From Ruminococcus difficilis (GTDB taxonomy: Bacteria > Bacillota_A > Clostridia > Oscillospirales > Acutalibacteraceae): DNA of 64,000 nucleotides. The notes under the pieces were generated by a model. It saw only the letters and a program-made list of their open reading frames with translations, was not told the DNA's origin and made no database searches. Location of the stretch: NCBI RefSeq assembly GCF_016680995.1, contig NZ_JAEQMG010000163.1:124001-188000 (forward strand), read 5' to 3'. Positions 48,433 through 58,300 of this stretch are shown here, piece after piece. Every line of letters starts with the position of its first letter. Positions within the stretch are counted from its first letter, which is position 1. A program made the position numbers and the translations under genes.

Positions 48433-49221
48433 TCAAATAATCACGGATTTTCCGTTGGTGACGACGGGTGCGACGTCCAGCGTATAGTCGGCGTTCAGCA
48501 CCATTCCCGCGCGGTTGAGCGAATCGACCGTTTCATTCAGCGCGAGGTGCGGCGTGTTGTTCTCCTCGCTCAGATGTCCGAGGATGATCCGCGTAAGTCC
48601 CGCGCCGACAAAATCGGGCATCGCCTCCGCGCAGGCGGCGTTGCTCAGGTGTCCGTTATCGGACAGGATCCGCTTCTTCAAGATATACGGATACATCCCC
48701 TCGCGGAGCATATCGATATCGTGGTTGGATTCAACGACCGCGAGATGGGAGCGGGAGATCGCCGTGCGCGCGTCATCGGTCAGATAACCCGTGTCGGTCA
48801 CGACGCTCACCCTCCTGCCGTCGGGTGTGGTGATGAAGTAGCCGCAAGGCTCCGCCGCGTCATGCGAGGTTGCGACGCGCTGTACGCGAAAGTCATCTGT
48901 TTCGATCATTTCCTCGATCACGTTCAGGCTTGCCGTCGCGGGCACCTTGTCGTTTTGCGCCAGATATTCGAGCGTACCGCGGGAGGCATAGAGCGGGATA
49001 TCATAGCGCTTGAGCAGCACCTTGAGCGCGCTGATGTGATCGGAATGTTCATGCGTGACAAAGATCGCACCGACGTTGCGCAGTGAAAGATCGTTCGCGG
49101 AAAGCGCCAGCTCGATCTGTTTGAGGTTGCGGCCCGCGTCGATCAAAATCGCGGAGCCGTTGCCCTGTATGTAATAGGAATTGCCCTTGCTCGACGAGAA
49201 GAGCGGTACGATTTTAGCCAT
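48433..49221 (-). CDS. MBL-fold metallohydrolase, WalJ/YycJ-like
   Basis: The 262-residue product starts MAKIVPLFSSSKGNSYYIQG, typical of the YycJ/WalJ group. The metal-binding motif is FVTHEHSDHISAL (HxHxDH), with TSHDAAEPCGYF, VSVVTDTGYL and late ILGHLSEENN supplying the other ligands. YycJ is linked to cell-wall control and may be a 5'-3' DNA exonuclease in mismatch repair; its role here is open. It precedes rlmH. The walR/walK two-component genes usually nearby are absent from the window. Confidence 0.92.
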   Translation of the reverse strand: MAKIVPLFSSSKGNSYYIQGNGSAILIDAGRNLKQIELALSANDLSLRNVGAIFVTHEHSDHISALKVLLKRYDIPLYASRGTLEYLAQNDKVPATASLNVIEEMIETDDFRVQRVATSHDAAEPCGYFITTPDGRRVSVVTDTGYLTDDARTAISRSHLAVVESNHDIDMLREGMYPYILKKRILSDNGHLSNAACAEAMPDFVGAGLTRIILGHLSEENNTPHLALNETVDSLNRAGMVLNADYTLDVAPVVTNGKSVII

Positions 49222-49250
49222 TGATAAAAATATCCCTTCAAAAATCTTTC

Positions 49251-49318
49251 AATCGGGTGCGGGCACAGCCCGCCATTCATTTTTCAGTATTCTTTATTCC
49301 GTATTCATTACTCATTAG
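49251..49318. repeat. Heptamer-ended element with TTCNTTA-type units
   Basis: A GGGTGCGGGC-ACA-GCCCGCC hairpin is followed by six consecutive 7-mers (49276-49317) of the form TTCATTT, TTCAGTA, TTCCGTA, CTCATTA. It lies directly beside the murA terminator. Confidence 0.8.
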
Positions 49319-49343
49319 AAAAGCCACCCTGAGGTGGCTTTTT
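49317..49343 (-). terminator. Terminator after murA
   Basis: AAGCCACC-CTGA-GGTGGCTT hairpin with a T run on both sides. Confidence 0.85.
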
Positions 49344-49354
49344 CAAATCTTTGA

Positions 49355-50647
49355 TTAAGCTGTTGTCGCGATGTGCTTGTGATCGGGAAGATAGATCTTC
49401 TTGATATCCGCGCCCAAGCTCTGGAACTTGGTGACCACATCCGAATAGCCGCGTTCGATGTAATTGATGTTCGAGATGCTTGTGGTGCCGTCTGCCACCA
49501 GTCCGGCGATCACCATCGCCGCGCCGGCACGCAGGTCGGTCGCCTTGACCGGAGCACCGGTCAGCTTACCGCCCTCGATAATCGCGAGTCTGCCCTCGAC
49601 AGAGATCTTCGCTCCCATGCGAACGAGCTCGCTGACATACTGATAGCGGTTATCCCACACGCTCTCATTCACGATGGAGGTTCCCTTGACGGTGGACAGC
49701 AGCGCGACAAACTGCGGCTGGCAGTCGGTCGGGAAACCGGGGTGAGGCATCGTCTTGATATTGACGCGGTTGAGCGGACGCTTGGTCGCGTCTACGATGA
49801 CCGCCTCATCATATTCTTCGATCTCACAGCCCATCTCCATGAGCTTGGAGCTGATGCTCTCAAGATGCTTCGGGGTGATGTTGCGGATCGTGATCTTGCC
49901 TCTGGTCGCGGCGGCGGCAGCCATATAGGTGCCCGCCTCGATCTGGTCGGGAATGATGGAATAGGTAACGCCGCGCAGGTAATCCACGCCGCGGATCTTG
50001 ATAACGTCGGTACCGGCGCCGCGGATGTTGGCGCCCATAGAGTTGAGGAAGTTCGCCAAATCAACGATATGCGGTTCCTTGGCGGCATTCTCGAGGATGG
50101 TCTGACCCTCCGCCTTGACAGCGGCGAGCATCAGGTTGATGGTCGAGCCGACCGATACGGTGTCGAAATACACTCTCGCGCCGTGGAAGGAGCCGGAGGT
50201 GGTGCTCTCGATGACCGCGCCGTTGACGAGCTCATTGTGCGCGCCCATCATCGCAAAGCCCTTGAGGTGCTGGTCGATGGGACGCACGCCGAAGTTACAG
50301 CCGCCGGGCAGAGCGACCTTTGCGTTATGGAATCGTCCCAAGAGCGCGCCTAACAGATAATAGGACGCGCGCATACCGCGCACCGCGTCATGGGTCGCCT
50401 CCCAAGTGTTGATGGGTCTGGGATCGATATCCAATGTGTTCTTATCGACGCGGCGCACCATCGCGCCCATATCCTGCAGGATATTCGCGATCAGCGACAC
50501 GTCGGAAATGTTCGGGATGTTTTCGATGCGGCAGGGCTCGTCACACAGCACTACCGCGGGGATGATCGCAACCGCCGCGTTTTTCGCGCCGCTGACAGTT
50601 ACTTCGCCGAATAAGGGCTTACCGCCGTTAATAACTATCTTTTCCAA
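49355..50647 (-). CDS. murA: UDP-N-acetylglucosamine 1-carboxyvinyltransferase
   Basis: MurA performs the first committed step of peptidoglycan synthesis, adding enolpyruvate from PEP to UDP-GlcNAc. The 430-residue product has the inside-out alpha/beta barrel repeats. Its catalytic Cys117 lies in [20 protein letters not shown], so fosfomycin sensitivity is expected. [18 protein letters not shown] and [17 protein letters not shown] are further signatures. The start codon is TTG (50645-50647), preceded by AGGAAG. It is followed by a terminator. Confidence 0.97.
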   Translation of the reverse strand: MEKIVINGGKPLFGEVTVSGAKNAAVAIIPAVVLCDEPCRIENIPNISDVSLIANILQDMGAMVRRVDKNTLDIDPRPINTWEATHDAVRGMRASYYLLGALLGRFHNAKVALPGGCNFGVRPIDQHLKGFAMMGAHNELVNGAVIESTTSGSFHGARVYFDTVSVGSTINLMLAAVKAEGQTILENAAKEPHIVDLANFLNSMGANIRGAGTDVIKIRGVDYLRGVTYSIIPDQIEAGTYMAAAAATRGKITIRNITPKHLESISSKLMEMGCEIEEYDEAVIVDATKRPLNRVNIKTMPHPGFPTDCQPQFVALLSTVKGTSIVNESVWDNRYQYVSELVRMGAKISVEGRLAIIEGGKLTGAPVKATDLRAGAAMVIAGLVADGTTSISNINYIERGYSDVVTKFQSLGADIKKIYLPDHKHIATTA

Positions 50648-51016
50648 ATCTGTACACTTCCTAACAACTTCTCTTTAGTTTCTGTTTTTGCGCTCCGATC
50701 CTATTCTCGCAAAAGCGAAAACCCGAGCGGAGACTCCGAATATATGTCACACGACAAAGCCGTGTATGAATCAAAATATAGGTTGAAATCGGGCGTGTTT
50801 CTCACGCACCTATCCTATTCTGCTTATACAATACGATAATACAAAGACCGCGCAAAGTCAACCGAAAAAATGTTTTGTAATCTTTTTTAGTGATTTTGTA
50901 TGTTTTTATCCTTGCCGTCTGTATGCTTTTTCTATATTTATTATTCTTTTATGTAATTATTTTGTAATCAAATTCCGCTTATTTTCCGCACTTCCGCAAT
51001 TTTGCTTTTTCCCGGC
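50648..51016. other. Long intergenic region between divergent murA and ferredoxin-type genes
   Basis: No gene is seen. A TTGACT-17-TATCGT pair on the minus strand (50833-50861) may drive murA, giving a leader of about 180 nt that contains a TTCGCTTTTGCG-type inverted sequence near 50707-50720. The stretch 50870-51000 is very T-rich and featureless. Confidence 0.5.
50833..50861 (-). promoter_or_regulatory. Possible promoter of murA
   Basis: TTGACT and TATCGT with a 17-nt spacer on the minus strand; weak -10. Confidence 0.4.
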
Positions 51017-51045
51017 TTGCACAGTCCGCTCAAATCGACTATAAT
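51017..51045 (+). promoter_or_regulatory. Promoter of the ferredoxin-type membrane protein gene
   Basis: TTGCAC and TATAAT are separated by 17 nt. The leader is about 25 nt. Confidence 0.8.
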
Positions 51046-51077
51046 GATGGAGCAAATCCCCTGAAAGGATCCGTATT

Positions 51078-51899
51078 ATGAAGAAATATCTTCCCGTTTT
51101 GATCATTTTCGCCGTATTCGAGACGATCGCGATCACCCTGTGGCTGACGATGGACAACCTGTTCTATCTGTTCAACTTCTCCTACATCGGCATCTGTATC
51201 GCGGTTGGACTGGCGCTGTATATCGCCGGTTGGAAGCACGCGCGGCGATTCGTCCAGTTCGCGGTGGGCAGCTATATGCTGGTCTATCTCGGTCTGATCT
51301 GCAACGAAAACATGCAGATCGAGGGCTTTTGGTACTATCTGTTTACCGGCGTCTTTGAAGCGGCGACCATCCACTATGCCGTCGCCAAGATCTTCGGCCC
51401 GCTGATCTTCGGACGCGGCTGGTGCGGCTATGCCTGCTGGACAGCGATGATCCTCGACCTGCTGCCCTATAAGACCCCGCAGGCTCCTCGCAAAAAGCTC
51501 GGCTTCATCCGATACATCACCTTTGCCCTGTCGCTGATCCTTGTCGCGGCGCTGTTCCTGACGCACGTCGGCAACCTCGAGCGCATTATGTTCTGGCTGT
51601 TCCTCGGCGGCAACATCCTGTATTATGCCGTCGGCGTCATTCTGGCGTTCGCCTTCAAAGACAACCGCGCGTTTTGCAAATACATCTGTCCGATCACGGT
51701 TTTCTTAAAACCGATGAGCTACTTTTCCCTGATCCGCGTCAAGTGCGACGAGAGCAAATGCGTCCACTGCGGCAAGTGCAAAAAGGTCTGTCCCATGGAC
51801 GTCGAGGTCGACAACAACAGCCGCAAGCGCAAAAACGCCACCGAATGTATTCTATGCTACGAATGTACCAAGGTATGCCCGAAAAAAGCGCTGAAATAA
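51078..51899 (+). CDS. NapH/CcoG-like 4Fe-4S membrane protein
   Basis: The 273-residue product has about five or six membrane helices and two cysteine-rich parts. Fer4_5-type motifs GRGWCGYACWTAMILDLLP (about 114-132) and FCKYICPITVFLKP (about 199-212) lie near the membrane. Two classical 4Fe-4S sites, CVHCGKCKKVCP and CILCYECTKVCP, form the C-terminus. Such proteins pass electrons across or along the membrane. No partner redox gene is adjacent, so the pathway is unknown. AAAGGAT precedes the ATG. Confidence 0.9.
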   Translation: MKKYLPVLIIFAVFETIAITLWLTMDNLFYLFNFSYIGICIAVGLALYIAGWKHARRFVQFAVGSYMLVYLGLICNENMQIEGFWYYLFTGVFEAATIHYAVAKIFGPLIFGRGWCGYACWTAMILDLLPYKTPQAPRKKLGFIRYITFALSLILVAALFLTHVGNLERIMFWLFLGGNILYYAVGVILAFAFKDNRAFCKYICPITVFLKPMSYFSLIRVKCDESKCVHCGKCKKVCPMDVEVDNNSRKRKNATECILCYECTKVCPKKALK

Positions 51900-51902
51900 C
51901 AA

Positions 51903-51942
51903 GAGGCAAGACTGCAAACACTGCGGCCTTGCCTCATTTTTT
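51903..51942. terminator. Terminator between converging genes
   Basis: GAGGCAAG / CTTGCCTC stem with a 17-nt loop, then ATTTTTT on the plus strand. Confidence 0.82.
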
Positions 51943-52315
51943 ATCTCTTTCCTTCCTTGATGAACGCGATCAGCTTTTCAACGTTATCAAAATGATCGTA
52001 GTCACCGACGATGCCTTCACAGTGATAAGCGATACCGTTTTTCTCGTTACGCTCAAGACAGTTCAGCAATTCCTCTTCTCCGTAACGCTTCGCGAACAGC
52101 GTGAATCCGTAAGGCTTGAGTCTTAAGAGCAAACCCTTACGGCAGTCCTCCTGACATTCATAGCAGTGAGCTAGGCCCTTTTCCATCGAGCATTTCAGAT
52201 TCTCACACCAATCCTTATCGGGACACTCTCCCAAGGCACAGCCGTTACAATGTTTGTTTTCGCTGCACAGGCAACAGGCGAGTCCGCAGCGGGCGATCCC
52301 CAACTCTCTTTTCAT
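51941..52315 (-). CDS. DUF3795 cysteine-rich protein
   Basis: The 124-residue product matches the DUF3795 pattern. It has an N-terminal cysteine cluster, RCGLACCLCSENKHCNGCALGECPDKDWC, whose first 20 residues are at about 9-28, then LKCSMEKGLAHCYECQEDCRKG. Twelve or so cysteines suggest metal or Fe-S binding. Function is unknown. It lies 14 nt after the YifB-type gene on the same strand and is likely co-transcribed. Confidence 0.82.
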   Translation of the reverse strand: MKRELGIARCGLACCLCSENKHCNGCALGECPDKDWCENLKCSMEKGLAHCYECQEDCRKGLLLRLKPYGFTLFAKRYGEEELLNCLERNEKNGIAYHCEGIVGDYDHFDNVEKLIAFIKEGKR

Positions 52316-52329
52316 TTGCTTTTCCTCCT

Positions 52330-53853
52330 TTACTCATGCCAGTATTTTCTGTCGAGCGATCGATACTGGATCGCCTCGCTGATGTGCGGCGCGCGGATGA
52401 CCTCGCTTTGGTCGAGGTCGGCGATGGTACGCGCTACCTTCATGATGCGGTCATAGGCGCGGGCGGTCATGCCGAGCTTATCGAACGCCGCCTTGAGCAT
52501 CCGATCCGCCTTGTCGTCGATCTGACAAACATCCTCGAACATCGCTGCCTCGATATGGGCGTTGCACTTGGTTTTTGACTGCCGAAAACGCTCGGTCTGG
52601 ATCGCGCGCGCGGCGTTGACGCGTTTGCGGATAGAGGCGGATGGTTCCTCACCGCCCTTGGCGGTCAGATCGTCATACTCCACCGGCGGGACCTCGATAT
52701 GGATGTCGATACGGTCGAGCAAAGGTCCCGACACACGGTTGAGGTATTTATGCACCGCCGCGTCCGAACACGAGCAATGCTTTTTGGGATGATTATAGTA
52801 GCCGCAGGGACAGGGATTCATCGCGGCGATCAGCATGAATTCAGAGGGATAAGTATAGGTGCCGTGCGCGCGGGAGATCGACACGACGCCGTCCTCAAGC
52901 GGCTGGCGCAGCACCTCCAGCGCCGTGCGCTGGAACTCGGGCAGTTCGTCGAGGAACAGCACACCGTTATGCGCGAGCGAGATCTCGCCGGGCTTGGGCG
53001 TGGTACCGCCGCCCGTCATGCCTACCCTCGTGACGGTATGGTGCGGTGAGCGGAACGGCCGCATCGTGATCAGCCCCGATCCCTTTGGCAGCGTGCCCGC
53101 GATGGAATGTATCTTGGTCGTTTCGATGGTTTCCTCAAAGGTCATCTCGGGCAGGATCGTCACCATGCGTTTGGCGAGCATACTTTTGCCCGCGCCGGGT
53201 GAGCCGATCAACAGGACATTATGTCCGCCCGCGGCGGCGATCTCCAACGCGCGTTTTGCCTCCGCCTGACCCTTCACCTGCGAAAAGTCAAGCGTGCTGT
53301 CGGGCAGCTGATCGCTGCTTTGAAAAACGGCAGGCTCGATCTGTCTGCGTCCCGCGAGATGATCGATCAGCTCAAAGATATGCGTCACCGGATAGACCTC
53401 CAGCCCGTCCACCACCGCGCCCTCATTGGCATTGACAGCGGGGACATAGAGCTTCTTCAACCCCAGCTCCCTCGCGGCGATCGCCATCGGCAGCACGCCG
53501 TTGACGCCGCGCAGCTCACCCGAAAGCGACAGCTCGCCGATGAACGCGCTGTCATCGGTATTGGCGTTGATCTGACGCGTCGCCTTGAGCACCGTGATCA
53601 ATATCGGCAGATCATACAGCGGCCCTTCCTTCTTGATATCCGCGGGCGCGAGGTTGAGGATCAGGCGCGAATTCGGGAATTCAAAGCCGCAGTTTTTCAT
53701 TGCGGAACGCACACGATCCCGACTCTCCTTCACCGCCGTATCGGGAAGTCCGACGATATCAAACGCCGCCATCCCGCGCGAGAGATCCGCTTCTATCTCG
53801 ATTGCATAGGTATTCATTCCGAATAATCCCAGGCTGTTGCATTTTACTACCAT
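52330..53853 (-). CDS. YifB/ComM family Mg-chelatase-like AAA+ ATPase
   Basis: The 507-residue product has the N-terminal ChlI-type domain (MVVKCNSLGLFGMNTYAIEIE, then FDIVGLPDTAVKESRDRVRSAM). The AAA+ core has Walker A LIGSPGAGKSMLAKRM and Walker B GVLFLDELPEF, followed by the sensor/zinc region MNPCPCGYYNHPKKHCSCS. The C-terminal Mg_chelatase_C domain ends LDQSEVIRAPHISEAIQYRSLDR. ComM is a branch-migration helicase in natural transformation; the Firmicute homologues have a less certain role. Length and order are typical. Confidence 0.95.
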   Translation of the reverse strand: MVVKCNSLGLFGMNTYAIEIEADLSRGMAAFDIVGLPDTAVKESRDRVRSAMKNCGFEFPNSRLILNLAPADIKKEGPLYDLPILITVLKATRQINANTDDSAFIGELSLSGELRGVNGVLPMAIAARELGLKKLYVPAVNANEGAVVDGLEVYPVTHIFELIDHLAGRRQIEPAVFQSSDQLPDSTLDFSQVKGQAEAKRALEIAAAGGHNVLLIGSPGAGKSMLAKRMVTILPEMTFEETIETTKIHSIAGTLPKGSGLITMRPFRSPHHTVTRVGMTGGGTTPKPGEISLAHNGVLFLDELPEFQRTALEVLRQPLEDGVVSISRAHGTYTYPSEFMLIAAMNPCPCGYYNHPKKHCSCSDAAVHKYLNRVSGPLLDRIDIHIEVPPVEYDDLTAKGGEEPSASIRKRVNAARAIQTERFRQSKTKCNAHIEAAMFEDVCQIDDKADRMLKAAFDKLGMTARAYDRIMKVARTIADLDQSEVIRAPHISEAIQYRSLDRKYWHE

Positions 53854-54094
53854 AATCTACCCTTCTTTTTTCTCACTCGTTGATAATCAGCAACATTCCT
53901 TTTGCCTTCATCTTGCCCGATTCTAAGCAAAAATCGCTCCTCGTATCTTTGTTCGATTTCCTTCATTTGCATTATACCATACTTCTTTACGGTTGTAAAC
54001 CAAAATTATGGAAAAATACTGTTTATTGTGCACAAATTATTCCGTATTGTGAATAATTTGTCATTCTTTGGCGCCACTGTTTTTGAAAAACCTG
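53854..54094. other. Intergenic region upstream of the SigH-like gene
   Basis: AT-rich stretch of about 240 nt. No gene or clear repeat is seen. Confidence 0.5.
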
Positions 54095-54123
54095 TTGACT
54101 TTTGGCGGGTTATTTATTACAAT
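54095..54123 (+). promoter_or_regulatory. Promoter of the SigH-like gene
   Basis: TTGACT and TACAAT are separated by 17 nt. Confidence 0.75.
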
Positions 54124-54153
54124 TTACATAAAGATAATCTATTGTGAGGTGCT

Positions 54154-54183
54154 ATGTCTGAACGATCCTACCGCGCGCCGTGA
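54154..54183 (+). CDS. Possible nine-codon leader ORF before the SigH-like gene
   Basis: An ATG at 54154 stands 4 nt after GTGAGG and encodes MSERSYRAP, then TGA at 54181-54183. One base later the ATG of the sigma gene begins. The strong ribosome binding site thus serves this mini-ORF and not the sigma frame directly, so translation of the sigma factor may be coupled to it. A single-base sequence error that breaks a longer N-terminus is the alternative. Confidence 0.4.
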   Translation: MSERSYRAP

Positions 54184-54184
54184 G

Positions 54185-54745
54185 ATGCGGCAGACCGACG
54201 AAGAACTCCTGCGTGATTTTTTGTCGGGGAACGACGATGCGTTCGATATGATCGCGTCAAGGTATTTGGGGCTGATCTCAACAGCCGCAAAGAAATACCG
54301 CGGTATGGCAGCGGACTTAGACGACAGCGATATGATACAGGAAGGCATGGTGGCTCTGCTCTCAGCCTGCCGCACCTATGACGGCGACAAGGGCATGAGC
54401 TTCAAGAACTACCTGATGACCTGTGTCGAGAACCGCTATCGCTCGATGATGCGTTCGATCCTGCGACAGCGCGCTGTTCCATCCCGCAATATGATTTCGC
54501 TTGAGGATGACCCGCAAGCCACCTTTGACCCGACCGAGGCCTCGCTTTCCGAGCTGGTGGAAACAAAGGAGTACATCAACAGCCTGCACCGCATCCTCAA
54601 AAACAGCCTCTCAAACCTCGAGTACAAAGTAGCGATTTTGCACCTTTCCGGCTATACGTACAAAGAAATAGCACAGCGGCTGAACATTTCCCTAAAATCA
54701 GTTGACAATGCACAGACCCGTATACGTCAAAAGCTTTCTAGGTAA
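54185..54745 (+). CDS. SigH-like sigma-70 family factor
   Basis: The 186-residue product from MRQTDEELLRDFLSGNDDAFD contains region 2 (AADLDDSDMIQEGMVALLSA, the core-binding DxIQEG motif) and region 4 (LSNLEYKVAILHLSGYTYKEIA, then SLKSVDNAQTRIRQKL). It resembles SigH of Clostridia, which directs competence and early sporulation genes, but other 30-kDa alternative sigma factors are possible. The same frame is open upstream to 54068 without a good start. The in-frame ATG at 54185 has only a weak site of its own. It is followed by a zinc-ribbon gene. Confidence 0.88.
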   Translation: MRQTDEELLRDFLSGNDDAFDMIASRYLGLISTAAKKYRGMAADLDDSDMIQEGMVALLSACRTYDGDKGMSFKNYLMTCVENRYRSMMRSILRQRAVPSRNMISLEDDPQATFDPTEASLSELVETKEYINSLHRILKNSLSNLEYKVAILHLSGYTYKEIAQRLNISLKSVDNAQTRIRQKLSR

Positions 54746-54820
54746 TACACCCCGAATAGAATTCAGACGGTGCAACTCCGCCGCGGGGTAAAATATATAC
54801 CAAAAAGTGAGGTACACGCT

Positions 54821-55117
54821 ATGTACGAAGACAAGATTCTCCGTTGCAAGGACTGTGGAAACGAGTTCGTATTCACAGCCGGCGAGCAGGAGTTCTACGC
54901 AGAGAAAGGTTTCGTCAACGAACCCCAACGCTGCAAGGACTGCCGTATCGCTCGCAAGAATGCAATCAGGGCTAATCGTGAGATGCACACTACCGTGTGT
55001 GCAGACTGTGGCGGCGAAGCAAAGATCCCATTTAAGCCGATGGAAGGCAAGGATTACTATTGCAGCGAATGTTTTGCAAAGCGCAAAGAGGCCGAAGAAG
55101 CGGCTCAAGCTGAATAA
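54821..55117 (+). CDS. Zinc-ribbon protein with two CxxC pairs (zf-trcl plus CxxC-CxxC)
   Basis: The 98-residue product from MYEDKILRCKDCGNEFVF has a first zinc-ribbon (RCKDCGNEFVF ... QRCKDCRIARK) of the zf-trcl type. A second set, VCADCGGEAKIPFKP ... YYCSECFAKRK, follows the CxxCG-PFxP-CxxC pattern found in many clostridial proteins. Its function is unknown, perhaps nucleic-acid or protein binding. GAGGTACACGCT precedes the ATG. It lies 75 nt after the sigma gene and ends in a terminator, so both may share a transcript. Confidence 0.9.
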   Translation: MYEDKILRCKDCGNEFVFTAGEQEFYAEKGFVNEPQRCKDCRIARKNAIRANREMHTTVCADCGGEAKIPFKPMEGKDYYCSECFAKRKEAEEAAQAE

Positions 55118-55137
55118 TAAAAGTAATATAATTGCTT

Positions 55138-55164
55138 ACAGCGTCCGATCAGGGCGCTGTTTTT
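55138..55164 (+). terminator. Terminator after the zinc-ribbon gene
   Basis: ACAGCGTCC-GATCA-GGGCGCTGT stem followed by TTTT. Confidence 0.82.
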
Positions 55165-55198
55165 CAATGCAAAAATCTATTGATCGTTCCCGACTCCC

Positions 55199-55222
55199 TG
55201 TAGGGACGAGCATTGCTCGTCC
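55199..55222. repeat. Short R5-type hairpin repeat
   Basis: TGTAGGGACGAGCATTGCTCGTCC hairpin unit, similar to the other GTAGGG-initiated units. The sequence is given in positions 55199-55222; the key stem is GACGAGC/GCTCGTC. Confidence 0.6.
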
Positions 55223-55263
55223 GCTGCCTTTCTGAATGATCCGCGTATTTGTTTCAACAACAA

Positions 55264-55293
55264 GGAGCCCTGCTTTCGCAAGGCTCCGTTTTT
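55264..55293. terminator. Hairpin near the end of the M23-dockerin gene
   Basis: GGAGCC...GGCTCC stem with inner TGC/GCA pairing. Its T run is on the plus strand (GTTTTT); the minus-strand side is weaker. Confidence 0.55.
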
Positions 55294-55330
55294 GATCATA
55301 TGATCATTATCGATCCATATTGAAGGGTAT

Positions 55331-58300
55331 TTACTTTTTCTGTCCTATCGCATAAGGCGTTTGCTGTCTTGCGAGATAGCGCTGGATATAGGTCGCGTCG
55401 GTGATCTCCAAAAGACCGTTTCCGTCAACATCGGCATTCATCATAACGTCTTTGTCGATACCGGTGCTGATGTGCGCGCACGAACGCATGATCTGCGTCA
55501 CATCGATCGCAGCGATCTCACCGTCACCATCTGCATCACCGAGGTTAGCGAGATCAGATTCCACCTGAAAACGGGCAGTAGTTTTATCAGCGGAGGGATC
55601 GGGCGCATCTGTCCATCCGCTATCCTTGACCCACTTATAATAAATGATCTCTTTTTTGTTCTGATAGACATACATCTTATACCATGCTTTGGAACGTTGA
55701 CCGTGAGAACCCCACGCCCCGTCACAGGTTACACCAGACTGACAGTAAACCGTACTGCCGTCTCCCCAGTGCAATACATAAACAGTATGACCGTTATCAT
55801 CGCCTGTCCATGCTACGCTGACCTGTGACGAACTGACAGAGTCAAAATGTCCAAAGCTTCCGCTTTGTTCATAGTTCGCCTCTGAGTTGATACCCGATCC
55901 CGGAATACAGAAGTGATAGTAATAATCATATTGCAGCACACGGGTATTTGAAGTAGACAACTCCCACATAGATTCATAAGGACTGCCGTCATTGACATAT
56001 TCTTTATGGTCGACGCCCTTATTCACCCAACCGTCACCGGGAGAATTGGTTTGCACTTTCTGTGAATAATTGTGATACTGTTTGATGTATTTATCATTAT
56101 TCTTGATCAAATTGGGAAGTTTTGAAGAACCGTCGGAAGGCGTATACCAACCGTCATGATAGTCCATGTAGTTATCCTTGTAGGAATCGCCGCACTTTGA
56201 GCATTTATGGAGAATATATCCTTGTTCCCCGTCAGCGGGAGCCTCTACAAATGACTCGGTTATCTCATGGTCGCAGTCAGCATGATTGTATTCGCAGATG
56301 AATCCTAACTTGATATTTTTGATATCATTCCAAGTACCATCCGTGTATAGCTCGCCGTAATCTTCACACAGCATATAGTTATTAGGTTCTTCCGATTTCC
56401 AGTTAGCGTAGGAAACTTGTCTGCCGTAAATATCCGTCCAGATACCTTCCTGTTCTAAATCAGAAAGGCCCAACCAAATCGGATCGGAGATCATTTCTTT
56501 CATCTTTTGATTCTCTGAAGCGTTATCGATAATAATAAGGTGACCGCCTTTGGCTTCACAAACAGATTTGGCTGTTTCCCACGTTACCGCAGTATTATAA
56601 TACTCATAGGTCGTACCCTGATAGGTAATGGTTTTACTCGGCGTATACGAGCTTCCATCCGGCTCGGTATTATCGTATTCACAAATGAAGATCGGTACGT
56701 GGCTCGAGTAATCATTCGGTAAATCGTTCCATTTACCGGTATTGTACATCTGGAGATAATGCTCCGTAGAATTCGCATTGTCAGGCTGACTGCTGTTCCA
56801 GTTTTTATATGAAAACGCCTCGTCGGTTATCCATGTCCAATTCCCTTCGCTCCGTTCATCGCTCGCGCCAAGCCAGAGATAATCCGTGTCGGAATTTGGG
56901 TTCCATGTGCTAAGGACAAAGTCATTTTCCTGCTGTGAAGAAATCGTAACTAAATGCCCGCCTAATCTCGCACAGGTTTTGTAAGCCAGTGCCCACGTAG
57001 TATTGATATCATAAACCTCATAGGTATGACCATTATAGGTCTGTGTCGCCACAGGCTGCAGATCGGTATATTCAACCGTAAAATACTGGGCGTTTGATCC
57101 GTTGTCCTGATAATCCCGAATGTTCGTTCCTGCCGCAAAAGTTCCGCCGGCGACGTCCATTGCGGAAGCAGTATTGCATTTGGGAATAAACGTGATACCG
57201 TATGTTTGTAACTTCAAGTACCACTTTTGGGCATTGGAATCGTTATCGGAATATACCTGAATATTTTCACCGAAATTTGCCGTTCCTCCCGCCAAATCCA
57301 AACTTTTGCCCTGTCCGACGTTCGAAATACGATAGCTGCCGTCGGAATTGCGTTTAAAATGCCATTTCTGGTTATCGCTGCCATCACGAGTCTGTACAGA
57401 TACATTTCCCGAATCATCTGCGCCGATCGCTAAACCATCCTTGGCGGCAATGATCTTGGCATAAAAATCATTGCCGATATTTATGGGGCGGAAAACTTTA
57501 AAAGAGACTCTTCCCGAATCGGCGCTTCCACCTGAACCGTGCGCGGTAACATATGCCGAATAACTGCCGGGAGTATCAAAGGTATACGTTTTTCCCGAAG
57601 AAATGTTTTCGGTGATAACTCTGCTTCCGTCACGGTCGATACCGATCGTAAAGCCGGTCGCGTTATTCGCGCCGCACGTAAAGGTTACGCTTCCACCAGA
57701 TGGAATCTGACTTTGTGATACGTTTATCCAGATATTAGTAGGGATTGAACTGCCAGATTGATTATAGTTATAGGTTTCATTTTGAGGATTAACAATTCCA
57801 TATAACCACCACGATGAACTTGTGCTTATTTGAAAATGAAGATGAGGACCAGAAGAATTGCCCGTGCTACCAACTCTTCCTATAGTTTGTCCTGCTTCAA
57901 CACGAGCACCATAATATATTTTATCTGTTGGAATACTACCAGCCTGCATGTGAGCATAATTATAGTATCTTCCATCATCGCCGTGTATTACCAACCCATG
58001 TCCATTTCCTGAACAGCAAGACGGCATTGGATCACTGGTTCCATAATGATTATTACTGCACAACCAAATACTGGTGACTGTTCCTCCTATTGCCGCTCTA
58101 ACAGTTGCTCCGTTAATACTACCATCACAAATATCAATTCCATTATGTCCTCCTCCGTATCCTCGACTTAATGAAGTGTGACCATAAACAGGCCAATATA
58201 GCGTCACACCAGTGTCCGCTACATCAACTTGTGCTGCTACATCTGCCGCCCTGATTTCTGCTCCGTCATCCGCAACGTCGATCTGTGCACTTTCATCCGA

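Noticed and set aside
49373..50353. Open frame opposite murA
   Set aside because: murA is certain; the antisense translation has no family features.
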